A stretch of 12,141 nt of DNA from assembly GCA_004151065.3 (NCBI GenBank), contig NWUY0300035374.1:13835-25975 (forward strand), written 5' to 3'. The notes below the pieces were generated by a model. That model was given only the letters and a program-made list of their open reading frames with translations, was not told the DNA's origin and ran no database searches. This DNA is from Larix sibirica. Taxonomy: Eukaryota > Streptophyta > Pinopsida > Pinales > Pinaceae. This document shows positions 1-8,084 of this stretch, one piece after another (within the stretch, counting starts at the first letter, position 1; every line of letters starts with the position of its first letter). Position numbers and translations under genes: made by a program.

Positions 1-468
1 GCTCATAATCCACCTTTTGAAGATGGCTCCACTCGTCCATAGAGAGATTTAATTATTCTATTAACCCCTTTTCTAGATCAACCTCTACGTAAATACTAAC
101 GCAGGAGAAAAGTGGATGCTTGGGTTCAGCTCTATAAATGAACTTTCCCAGAGTATTCCCAATTGCCCTGAGATCTTCATCTCCCCAGCAGTGAAGCGAC
201 GAATGGGGTAGCTTAACCCAGACTAGAACATCGTTGGGGATATCCTTTTCAGGATCAAAGGTCACATTCTACTGATTTAGATACATTCCCCTTGGCCCCA
301 TAAAGTACAAGTCGTTACGGAATATGTCCTCCTTGTGCTCAAACAAAAAGATGTAAAAACCATTTCCACAAAAAATCAGTATTAATTCTCCTTTTATTAA
401 TGGCTTCCAGTTGTTATTTAAACACAACTCTATGGCCTTTGGAGACAACCATAATCCAGTGAAGTGAG
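1..468 (-). pseudogene. DUF4283 domain fragment (LINE ORF1-like / zinc-knuckle protein), broken
   Basis: The minus strand reads through a DUF4283 domain, a plant domain usually followed by a CCHC knuckle and common in non-LTR retrotransposon ORF1-like proteins with a presumed nucleic-acid binding role. Seen here in order: SPKAIELCLNNNWKPLIKGE, then FCGNGFYIFLFEHKED, FMGPRGMYLNQ, VWVKLP, HCWGDEDLRAIGNTLGKF and VEVDLEKG, ending with MDEWSHLQKVDYE at the window edge. Two in-frame stops break it: TAG at 269-271, where the family normally has Trp, and TAA at 53-55. The downstream knuckle would lie outside the window. The reading frame begins right beside the unknown bases at 469-470, where it meets a gypsy RT fragment in another frame. 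A 5'-truncated LINE is one explanation and an assembly join is another. The domain is confident; the element type is inferred. Confidence 0.8.
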
Positions 469-470
469 NN
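469..470. other. Two unknown bases exactly at the RT / DUF4283 junction
   Basis: The sequence has nn here. On the minus strand the gypsy RT frame is recognisable up to TTFRTRY immediately before these bases, and the DUF4283 frame is recognisable immediately after them in a different frame. The two families therefore meet at the only ambiguous bases in this part of the window. This is either a real insertion point with poor base calls or an artificial join. Confidence 0.9.
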
Positions 471-917
471 ATATCTAGTTCTGAAAGTTGTCTTGTTGAT
501 ATCTCCATCATTTGTGCTCACTTGGTATCACAATCTCAAATCTATCTTGGAGTAAATCTTTGATCCTTTTAGCTGATCAAACAACACATCAATTCTGGGC
601 AGAAGATATTTGTTCTTCACATTGACTTCATTTAACTACTTGAAGTCAATGCACAATCTCAATGTTCCATATTTATTCTTTACAAAGAGTACTAGTGCTC
701 CCCAAGGAAACACACTTGGTCGTATGTATCATTTCTGCAACAACTCCTCTAATTTCATTTGTAATTCCTTCAATTCATGTGTACTCATTCTATATGGTAT
801 TTTGGAAACTGGGGCAGCTTCAGGTACCAGGACAATAGAGAAATCAATATCTATTTTTGGCGGTAACCCAGGTATTTCTTCAACCACATATGCATATTCA
901 TGTAATGCTGTAAAATA
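471..917 (-). pseudogene. pol (fragment): Ty3/gypsy reverse transcriptase, N-terminal part, broken
   Basis: RNA-dependent DNA polymerase segment of a gypsy Pol polyprotein, which would copy element RNA into DNA in a cytoplasmic particle. Visible in one frame: VEEIPGLPPKIDIDFS, then [76 protein letters not shown] and KTTFRTRY. These are the conserved blocks before the catalytic YxDD motif. The Asp of the SKIDL block is still present. The fragment stops before the palm YxDD motif, so it cannot polymerise. In-frame stops are TGA 729-731, TAG 636-638 (where relatives have Gln) and TGA 528-530. It is continuous in frame with the protease fragment upstream. The family call is firm; the lineage within Ty3/gypsy is not resolved. 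Confidence 0.9.
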
Positions 918-1416
918 TTATAGCTTACGTCCTTTATCCTTTTCTAGTTCCTCGACATGAGCTACATACAACTGACAGCCTTTTATGAAAAAAATTCTTA
1001 ATTGTAGAGCTAAAACCTGCCTTATAGAAATAGGCCTTGGAATTCCTTTCACTGTCTTATGCTCTCCTTCTTCATCAAGACAAGTGAGAATCTTGTTGTG
1101 GCAATATAAAATGACATGGTGTGCATACGACCAATCCATTCCAATAAGAACATCATAGCAACCAAAAGAAATTATGTTCAAATATACAAAAGAATTAAGT
1201 CCATTCATGTCTAATAGACAATCTTTTACCATTCTCATTGACTTTTATCTTTGTTCCAATATCCAACTAAACCATCCAATATTTTGCATGCTTGATTCTC
1301 TTTAAATGAAATCTTTCAACCATATCAAGATAAATATAGCTATGACTTGCTCCGGAATCAATTAGAATGGAAATAGGTTGATTAGAAATCTTACCTTCAA
1401 CCTCAATCATGTTGGA
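918..1416 (-). pseudogene. Ty3/gypsy aspartic protease region, broken
   Basis: Retropepsin-like protease between gag and RT, which in living elements cleaves the polyprotein. The catalytic motif is intact: ILIDSGASHSYI, with DSGAS at 1345-1359. It is followed by MVERFHLKR, then a TAG stop at 1267-1269, and a one-base frameshift near 1238 that looks like an extra A. The frame recovers with MVKDCLLDMNGLN, SFGCYDVLIGMDW, the ILTCLDEEGE block and the linker VKGIPRPISIRQ, ending at a TAA (918-920) before the RT region. A TAG at 1417-1419 separates it from gag. The active site is preserved while the surroundings are broken, so it is a recognisable but dead copy. Confidence 0.87.
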
Positions 1417-2765
1417 CTAAAAATATACCTGCCAGTTATCCAATGCTGCATAAATTCTTGGCATATTTCTAGCCACATCTTCCACTGTACTGGCTTCTTG
1501 TATGTTCTGCATTGTCATCATTCTATCTCTCCTTTGAGGAAACTCCCCAAACAAATGATTTCCTTCACCTCCCCAATATTTGATTTGTTGATTCATCCCT
1601 TTTCCTTGAGACTCTGCCATCCTTGATTCACTTTGAATTGGATTGCTTTTCTAAAGTGAATTTTTTTTATTCCCTAAGAATGGAGGTTTGAATCCTTTCT
1701 TCCTTTGATCCTACTTATCTCTCTTCTTATATCTCCAATACTTCTGAATGTACTATCTTCCTTTGTTCCAATCATACAGATGCTTGGATTTTTTGAATGC
1801 CTCTTCAAGAATCTTCGATTCATCATACTGAATTTTGTCTTTGTAAAATGAAGGAAATCCACTTAGAAACCTCTATATTTTTACCTTGTCTTCCTTAATG
1901 AACTCAACATACCTCATAAAATCAAAAAAAAATCTCTCATATTCCTCCATTCTCATGGCTCCCAACTTTAGCTCAAATAATTCCTCCATTTTCGTCTTAT
2001 AGTAATGTTTAGATAGGTATTGATAATGAAAGTATTTTTTAAACTACTTCCATGAAACTCTCTTTTCATTGATATGCTTCACTTTAACTAATTGATCTCG
2101 CCACATGGAAGCCTTCCCTGCATGTTATAAAAGGAAATTCTAACCTCCATATTTGAAGAATAATTATGCAATTGAATATATTTCCTCATACCCAATAACC
2201 AGGCTTTTGCATCATCTTCATTCTTATTCTCACCATCAAAAGTGGGTGGCTTAGTATTCCTAAGCTCCCCTTGCATCACTTCTTCCACATGTATTATTTT
2301 ATAATGGCTAACTAGAGACATTTCTCAGTTGTTTCTAGAATCCTCAATTGTATATGACCTCTTACCAGCATGAGGTAGTGAACATTGATGCCTCTAACCC
2401 CTGGTAGCACTCTTAGAGTGTGATCTAGATTTTTAATGGGATCTCTTCTTTGAACTGTCCATGTCTTCTTTCTCATAGAATGAAATTGATCCAACCTGAA
2501 TTTGTCTCTGTAACAGGTTTAAAATTTGCATGAGTTGATGTTCAATTGATGTTGTCGCTCATGATCCCTCAACATTCTTTCATTATCAACTCTACAACTT
2601 TGTACTTCCATCTTCAAGCTTATCATAGTTTCCACTAGTTCCATTGATTCTATGTTATCTCTGTGCCCATGAGTATTTTTTATTCTCATTTCCCACTCTA
2701 ATATTCTACCCTCTAGCTTCTTCTCCCGGACTGTATGAAAGTTCCCTTCCTTCCATCTTTACTTC
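1417..2765 (-). pseudogene. gag (fragment): Ty3/gypsy Gag (capsid plus nucleocapsid), frameshifted
   Basis: Structural protein that would package element RNA. The N-terminal charged, probably helical segment (VREKKLEGRILEWEMRI, then SMELVETMISLKMEVQSCR) reads from about 2765 to a stop at 2519-2521. A frameshift near 2525-2545 leads to a second frame with stops at 2433-2435, 2394-2396 and 2325-2327. The capsid core follows: PPTFDGENKN, AKAWLLGMRKYIQLHNYSS. A one-base loss near 2115 shifts into the third frame, with QLVKVKHINEKRVSWK, YLSKHYYKTKM, ELKLGAMRMEEYERF and the Retrotrans_gag-like RFLSGFPSFYKDKIQYD. Further stops lie at 2044-2046, 1873-1875, 1753-1755, 1711-1713 and 1651-1653. The nucleocapsid zinc knuckle at 1540-1578 has lost all three Cys. 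The exact start codon is uncertain. Confidence 0.87.
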
Positions 2766-2815
2766 CCCAGTTCTACTCTATGTTGTGCTAACTGTAAACC
2801 TGTAACCTATAGAAA

Positions 2816-2828
2816 CCTGCTATACCAA
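2816..2828 (-). promoter_or_regulatory. Degenerate primer-binding site (initiator Met tRNA type)
   Basis: On the minus strand this reads TTGGTATAGCAGG, which matches the common plant gypsy primer-binding site TTGGTATCAGAGC if three bases have been lost. It lies about 50 bp upstream of the first recognisable Gag codons, the normal spacing for gypsy elements. The leader words after it (TTCTATAGGTTACAG) resemble those after the second site at 5059-5071. This is therefore the likely primer site of the gag-pol copy downstream, and the edge of its 5' LTR should lie near 2831. Confidence 0.55.
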
Positions 2829-3686
2829 TATCTACAATGTGTTCAAATCATTAAATCTGATAGATAATTTATTTTTTCAAAACTTCGTAAAAACGTTCAT
2901 GCTTACAGAATTTTTTTGGAAAATACCCATTTGACAGTTTTTGTCAAATTAGGCTATAGGCCCCTTTTCTGTTAAATTTATAGAAAACTAAGAAGTATTC
3001 ATTCATAATAGGGTCCATTGTGCTTAATATCTACCGATACTATTTCTAATGAATATATCCATTTTCATTTTCTTGTATCATAGCTGAAAGTTACATATCT
3101 TAAAAATCACAATTTTTGCCCAATTTTACCTTGTTCTTGTAACTGCACTTATTCTGAAGAACAAACTTCTAAGACCTGTAGAAGAAAATATGTAAAGTAT
3201 TAGAAAAAAAAATCGGGCGCCAATAGCCCATATGACTGTGAATACCTAGGCACTTCCAGCAATCAAATTTGATGCTGTAATCAAATTTTATAAAATTTTG
3301 TTATTGCCAACATTTAACTTCTGCGGTTCTTCCAAACTTATAATTTTTACTAAAAAATCATTATCTCACAAACTATGCATTTTTGGAAAAAGAACCTCTA
3401 AGCAAAGTTGTTCGGATCAATGAGTAGGAAAAATGTCAAAATCAAATAATTTTCTATTTATGAGTTCTTGTGTCACACTTGCCTCCTCCAAATTGTCAAA
3501 AGTCGACCCTGGGCATGCCCAAATAGTGGATTTTGTCCTTCGACATCTCCACATCTCACACTTTGGAATTTCACCAATTACTATCGAGGTTATTGTCATG
3601 GATGAAAAATGACTGCACCATAAATTTTTCATCCCAATCTAATCCCCCGTCCATCCTCTAGATGATGGTCTTCAAAAGCTCTTATT

Positions 3687-3708
3687 TCCAATTTTCAAGA
3701 AAATTGGA
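3687..3708. repeat. Perfect 10 bp inverted repeat, 2-base loop
   Basis: TCCAATTTTC at 3687-3696 and GAAAATTGGA at 3699-3708 are exact reverse complements separated by AA. It could form a tight hairpin on either strand. There is no T-run or gene end next to it that would make it a terminator. Confidence 0.75.
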
Positions 3709-3866
3709 GCAGAATAGGATAACATCCCTCTCTAGCATTTTTGGGGCATCCATAAATGGTGTCAGGATTCCTCTTGTCCCACCCAATTCTGAGCAATTAT
3801 TCTCATGTTATTCTCAAATCAATTTTTAGGCTCCAAACATTTTTTAATAACTTTTCTATTTTTTGG

Positions 3867-3948
3867 TTGACGTGGCATGATGTTGACAAGGCAGGGTGCT
3901 AATGTGGCATGATGTCAATGTGGCAGGATGCTAATGTGTCATGTGTGC
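3867..3948. repeat. Degenerate minisatellite, 15-17 bp units (TGTGGCATGATG type)
   Basis: Five consecutive diverged units: TTGACGTGGCATGATG, TTGACAAGGCAGGGTGC, TAATGTGGCATGATG, TCAATGTGGCAGGATGC and TAATGTGTCATGTGTGC. Units 1 and 3, and 2 and 4, pair best, which suggests a roughly 32-33 bp higher-order unit. The first carries a TGACGTGG core, the type of word bound by plant bZIP factors. It probably lies in the U3 of an LTR; that placement is inferred. Confidence 0.75.
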
Positions 3949-4079
3949 ATAGTTGAGGAAAATCTACTAGCTGCATATCATCCATTATTTGGACACAAAT
4001 GACATCTAGTGTACGCCTAGTGGATGCATTTGTGAGTGCAAGTTATCCCTGGGCCAGCAGTTTTCGCTTTGGGAAGAAA

Positions 4080-4097
4080 GTGGGTTCAAAAACCCAC
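4080..4097. repeat. Short inverted repeat (7 bp arms)
   Basis: GTGGGTT at 4080-4086 and AACCCAC at 4091-4097 are exact reverse complements around a CAAA loop. It is isolated in non-coding DNA and no function is assigned. Confidence 0.6.
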
Positions 4098-5058
4098 CAT
4101 CCTTGGGAGAAACAAATCAAAAGCCACCATTTGTAAACCATTGTTTGTGAATTTTTCATTTCCCACCCCTGATTAAAATGTTTTCAACTTGTGGGCGTGA
4201 AATTAACCACACACCGTTGATCGTGGGCACCTCCAACCGATCATGCTTGTCAATGATGTTTGGCCTTTTACGCTTAGCCTTCAATTCCCATCCTCTAATA
4301 ACATGGTCATCTATGTAATTCAGCTGATGCGGTTGGCCCATGTCACATCCCTCATCCAAGTGATAACTCCACATCATCTTGGATCCACGTAGAACCTTCA
4401 TGTCACATTGTCCACATGGCACTTGTGGGGGTCCACATGAAATTTTTCAAAAATTTCCTAAATTTTGAAATTTCAAACAGGTAGCTCTATGAAATTTACA
4501 CTTGGAATTTTTTATTCACAAATGTCAAGTTCCCATTTTTTTTACACTTTCCCATTCCCAAGACTGAAAAATATTTTTTCAACCAACAGAACTATGCATT
4601 CCTAGTTCTTTCTTCATACTGGTAAATTTTCGTCAGTTAACAAAACTTAATTTTTTTGTATTGATGTAAAATTACACCCATATTTTGAAGACTTGCCATC
4701 ATCCATTCATGATTTTACTTATTAACAGCTTCCAGGCTAGTTCTAAAAACCAAATTTGAGCACTCCAAGCCAAGAATTTCTATAAGGAATTTGTTAAACA
4801 ATTTTCCTGTAAACTGTAACTTTGCCCAAATTTTGTAATACTCACAAATTTTAGCACAACTACTCTATGAACTCAACCCAACCATTCGAACACCCATTCA
4901 GTAATTTAATCTCCACTCTAAATTAAGCAATGGAGGAATAAACATGGTTTTCCCTAAATTCTTTCTTTGGTGCATTTTGTCAAACACTTCATGTGCAACC
5001 AGTAATTCTACCTATAGAACTAAATTTCACCCCTTGTAGTCTCATTGTTGTAACCTAT

Positions 5059-5071
5059 GGCTCTAATACCA
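5059..5071 (-). promoter_or_regulatory. Primer-binding site complementary to initiator Met tRNA
   Basis: The minus strand reads TGGTATTAGAGCC, one base from the standard plant retrotransposon site TGGTATCAGAGCC, followed by ATAGGTTACAAC. It sits three bases from an LTR edge whose terminal dinucleotides are TG/CA (plus-strand TG at 5075). This fixes the element's direction: its internal region runs towards lower coordinates and its 5' LTR towards higher ones. Confidence 0.82.
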
Positions 5072-5575
5072 ATTTGTCACATACTTAGTAACCTAACCAT
5101 GCCTTTGGGGCCACGGGTTACTCGAATAACTTACCAAAAATCATTTTTCATAGTTTAATCATTAATTTACAGCGAAAATTAAATATGTAGTAGCCAAAAA
5201 TAAACATATACATGTATTAAAACAATGCAAGTAAATTATAGAATCAATGCACCCATAACATACCAAGCAATACATGCAATAAGATATTCAGATAATAGTA
5301 AATTAAACAATAAGCATAATAGAAATATATATGCATGGCATTTCATACATAGTTGGGTACTTATCTTCAAATATCCTCCAACTAACAGTAGACTAAGGGC
5401 ATTCCACCCAGCCATAGGCACTATATTATACCAATTCTCTCTATAATAGAGCCCGCCCCTGAGATAGGGCTATCAATCCATAAGAAGGTGATGAAATCCC
5501 TCTACAGCTATCCCAATCCGCTAGCACTCCTCCCCCATAATCTTGCACAACCCAGGGAATGGGGTTCCCATCTCT

Positions 5576-5635
5576 GAGTTAACAGTCCCTTGAGGTTCTC
5601 TTCTCTTAGTTAACAACCCCTCAAGTTATTTCCCC
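5576..5635. repeat. Imperfect tandem repeat, about 31 bp unit
   Basis: GAGTTAACAGTCCCTTGAGG from 5576 and TAGTTAACAACCCCTCAAG from 5607 are two diverged copies in tandem, each with a GTTAAC core followed by a C-run and TGAGG/TCAAG. They lie inside the LTR. Confidence 0.55.
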
Positions 5636-5828
5636 CCAATTCCCTTCCAGGGATCTAGCACAGGCCAACCAGAGACTCTCCGTGTCGGGACTCCAAGGAA
5701 CTCAGTCGTTCTTGAGTATGGATCCAGACTATAGTATAGGTGTTTGATCTATGCTATGGTACGGCTGATGTTGACTCAGAGCTGACAACAAATATTGGTT
5801 GAATCCTCCAAGAAAAATGGCAGAACGA

Positions 5829-5867
5829 ACTAGTTCTCAATAATTTGTATGCATGTTGAGAACTAGT
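5829..5867. repeat. Perfect 12 bp inverted repeat in the LTR
   Basis: ACTAGTTCTCAA (5829-5840) and TTGAGAACTAGT (5856-5867) are exact reverse complements with a 15-base spacer. The left arm overlaps a smaller palindrome, GAACTAGTTC (5827-5836). A third, partial arm GAGAACTAG follows near 5890. It lies in what is probably the transcribed R/U5 region, so it could fold in the RNA. Confidence 0.8.
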
Positions 5868-5972
5868 CAAGTGGCATGCAAGGCCGAGGAGAACTAGACA
5901 AATGACAATCATGGGAAGTTCACATTTCCCCCCTCTAACCATCGGGTTTAGGATAATTAACTCGAGTTAATT

Positions 5973-6060
5973 CTAATGCACAGTAATTAAAGAGGATTTA
6001 TAAAAGTTAGGGTAAAAAGGAATAATGAGGATATTGACTTAAATTATAAGTCACTATGGG
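5973..6060. repeat. LTR block, copy A (partner at 8855-8940)
   Basis: This block starts CTAATGCAC and ends AAGTCACTATGGG. It aligns end to end with 8855-8940 with scattered substitutions and small indels; by eye about three quarters of positions agree. Similarity stops abruptly on both sides of both copies. Confidence 0.75.
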
Positions 6061-7294
6061 AGACTAGATTCTTTAAAGGATCCAAATATAAGCATTTCAC
6101 AATTCTAACATTTAATGCAATTATGAAATTTCAACTCACACCAAAGGTTTCTCGGATCCAAGCCCTATGAGTATTCAGCCTAGGGCTGATCTAAAATGTA
6201 AATCACAACAACAAACAAGGGACATTTCAATTCTCTTCAACCCCAATCCATCATGCAATTCTAGAGTAAGGATTCCAAACATATCCAACAAGTTTTATCC
6301 CTTAGGGATGTACACTTTCCAAGCATAAAATCAGATCTGAAATCATTTTAATTACTACAGATTTACAATTGTAAATCTGCCCTATTACCTTCAATATGTT
6401 TGTCAAATCACTCAACAATTTCAACCCTTAATATGTCAAATCAACATAAACAACAAGCGCTAAAATTACCTATTCAAGAAGACAATGAAAACTAAAAATC
6501 AAATATGCAATTAGATAATTATTGGACAACAAGGAACTTCACATATATATACATAGAATCGTTTTATCACAAATCTAGTACAATTGTCCAACTCTCCAAA
6601 ACCCTAGCCACGGAAATCATGAAACCCTAGCCATCACCAAATATCTCTACCAAGCAAGCATCAACACTAGAAAATCCTCCTTAGCTTCAGCAACAAGCTT
6701 ATGCCACACAAAATCTCCACACTATAATGGTTTTCTTCCATAGGGTTCGCAAACTCTAGCCATGTTGCATCACACAAATACATGGGAAGACAAATTTGGT
6801 GTTAGTTTCCAAATCTACATGTGCATCCTAGGGTTTGAATTCTCAAACCCTAGGTATTATGCTCTTGCATCATCGCAAGCATCAAAACCTTCATGGATCA
6901 TCAAGAATACAAGAACTCCATGATGTTTCCCAAGCCTTACATCGAACAAAGCTCTAAAAACATGCAAGGTGTTAGCTCCACTGTTCAAGTCTTCTACTAG
7001 AATAGAAACCCTAGTGCTACAATAAGAACCATTGTCATCTTCAATGTCATGTTCTTCTCTAGGGTTTACATGTATAGCACAAACCCTAGTCATCACAAGA
7101 GAAAACCCTACCATTGCACCGGAGCAATCTCTTCAAGAACATCCAAGACACCTCTATTCCCCCTTATCTTCTTATAGGGTTTCTTCATGAACCCTAGTGT
7201 TTGGCTCCTATAGTTTCCTCATGAACCTTAATTTCTCTAAGACAAGTACAAATAAGAATACAAAATGATGAATGAATACAATACCTCACTCCTC
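6061..7294. other. Unassigned region with a cluster of telo-box-like AAACCCTAG motifs
   Basis: No recognised protein. AAACCCTAG occurs on one strand or the other at 6599, 6622, 6828, 6845, 7006, 7059 and 7081, with near matches at 7103, 7175 and 7189. Plant telomeres are (TTTAGGG)n, and the related AAACCCTAA telo-box lies in many plant promoters and 5' UTRs. Three pairs are inverted: 6827-6854 (12 bp perfect arms, 4-base loop), 7059-7089 (9 bp arms, 13-base loop) and 7175-7196 (7 bp arms). A minus-strand frame at 6857-7114 gives 85 codons with an ATG, downstream of a TATA box at 7295-7305. It resembles no family I know and is read through several of the motifs, so I regard it as leader or LTR sequence rather than a gene. 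Confidence 0.5.
6827..6854. repeat. Perfect inverted repeat of CCTAGGGTTTGA
   Basis: CCTAGGGTTTGA at 6827-6838 and TCAAACCCTAGG at 6843-6854 are exact reverse complements around ATTC. This is the strongest of three inverted telo-box pairs in this region. Confidence 0.88.
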
Positions 7295-7305
7295 CTTTAT
7301 ATATA
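7295..7305 (-). promoter_or_regulatory. Candidate minus-strand TATA box
   Basis: The minus strand reads TATATATAAAG, close to the plant TATA consensus, followed by GAGGAGTGAGG. Transcription would begin about 30 bp away, near 7265-7270, and run through the AAACCCTAG cluster, whose motifs appear as AGGGTTT or AAACCCT in the RNA. It could be an LTR promoter or a remnant host promoter. The evidence is sequence resemblance only. Confidence 0.4.
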
Positions 7306-8032
7306 CAAGTGGGACAGAGAGGATAACACAAAATAAGGACATGTATCCATACATGTAACCTACAAGGCAACCCCACATAGAGCACTCAACAATACAAGGA
7401 TGCACATGTGTCAAACTAAGTTTTATCCAATCCTCAAAGTGAAATGCTATCCACGTCATGATCTTGGGCTCAATGCCCCTCCTACAAGATGGTGTCCACT
7501 CCAACAATGTGTGATTCCAATGCTCCATGGTGGTTCACTTACCAAGTGTTGTTATGCAAGGCGCTCCTTTAAATGTGTTCCACATGCCCTCTCATGTGCC
7601 CAATGCTACTCTCATGTGTATCAATGCAGTCACTAAGCTGCAATGCTCCTTCTCAACATATGTGTCTAGGCCCATTACCAACCTCCATGAAGCATGCTCC
7701 TTAACCCAAGTGTCCTCAAGTCAAGTGTATATCCTCTGAGCTATATATTGCATGGTTCCAAGCTCCAAAGGCTAAGTGACCTCCTCCAAGTTCCCAACGC
7801 TCCTCCTAGGTACCTCTCATAGTTAAGCAAATGATTCCCCCATTGTGCACCTAGTGGTTTATTCAACAAGTCAGTTAGGGTATCAACCTCTACCAACACT
7901 CTAACCAAGGTCAAGCATCCACCCAAGCTTAACAATCCATATATCCATGAAGCATGGCCAAAGAGCTAGGAGAACTATCACTCTCCTAAAAAGGTAAAAA
8001 CATGTTTGGATAAATTTTAAGGATTGTATCTT
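7306..8032. other. Non-coding stretch, nothing recognised
   Basis: Both strands have frequent stops, with only short open frames that resemble nothing known. CAATG words recur (near 7470, 7504, 7516, 7599, 7623 and 7640), and TCCATGAAGCATG occurs twice (near 7684 and 7946). By position it could be upstream DNA of the candidate TATA box at 7295-7305. Confidence 0.4.
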
Positions 8033-8084
8033 GTAGTGATCCTTAACCCTTGAAATTTGTAATGATCCTTAACCCTTAAAATTT
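8033..8084. repeat. Tandem duplication, 26 bp unit, two copies
   Basis: The units at 8033-8058 and 8059-8084 both contain TGATCCTTAACCCTT followed by GAAATTT or AAAATTT, and differ at two of 26 positions. They abut exactly. Confidence 0.9.

Larger units (their letters stand above)
2831..5045 (-). other. Non-coding AT-rich stretch, probably LTR and leader of the minus-strand gypsy elements
   Basis: No recognisable protein. By position, the lower part should be the 5' LTR of the gag-pol copy and the upper part (towards 5045) the leader of the element primed at 5059-5071, but I cannot find the boundary between them. It has long A/T runs, a minisatellite at 3867-3948, a 12 bp palindrome TGGGCATGCCCA at 3510-3521, and short hairpins at 3687-3708 and 4080-4097. 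An 88-codon open frame on the minus strand at 4156-4422 resembles nothing I know and sits in LTR-like sequence, so I do not call it a gene. Confidence 0.45.
5075..6060 (-). mobile_element. 5' LTR of a minus-strand Ty3/gypsy element, recognisable part (R/U5 side)
   Basis: The edge is defined by TGTCACATAC at 5075 on the plus strand (ending GTGACA on the element strand) directly next to the primer-binding site. The other limit is set by a block (5973-6060) shared with 8855-8940. On the element strand the block contains TTTTATAAATCC at about 5999-6010, a possible TATA element, which would put the transcript start near the CTCGAG palindrome region at 5950-5965 and make most of this interval R and U5. 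No coding potential is seen. It contains the hairpin at 5829-5867 and a small tandem repeat at 5576-5635. The U3 expected beyond 6060 does not match the U3-like sequence at 8941-9142, so this LTR is interrupted, recombined or of a different subtype. Confidence 0.62.

Noticed and set aside
610-960. Plus-strand open frame of 116 codons
   Set aside because: It lies opposite the well-supported RT and protease linker on the minus strand, and its protein has no recognisable motif.
1674-1862. Minus-strand frame of 62 codons inside gag
   Set aside because: Shifted relative to the Gag frame, which runs through the same bases with the conserved KDKIQYD-type block.
3867-3948. CRISPR-like array
   Set aside because: The units are contiguous and diverged, with no spacers. 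This is a minisatellite in plant repeat DNA.
5147-5350. Possible organellar or tRNA gene because of AT richness
   Set aside because: No cloverleaf, no CCA-end or T-arm motif, and the sequence continues directly from the LTR edge.
5225-5446. Overlapping open frames on both strands in the LTR
   Set aside because: They fall in the LTR right beside the primer-binding site, low-complexity AT-rich sequence with no domain.
7400-7739. Two overlapping plus-strand frames rich in Cys and His
   Set aside because: The Cys/His content comes from repeated ATGTG and ATGC words, with no zinc-finger spacing and no conserved pattern.
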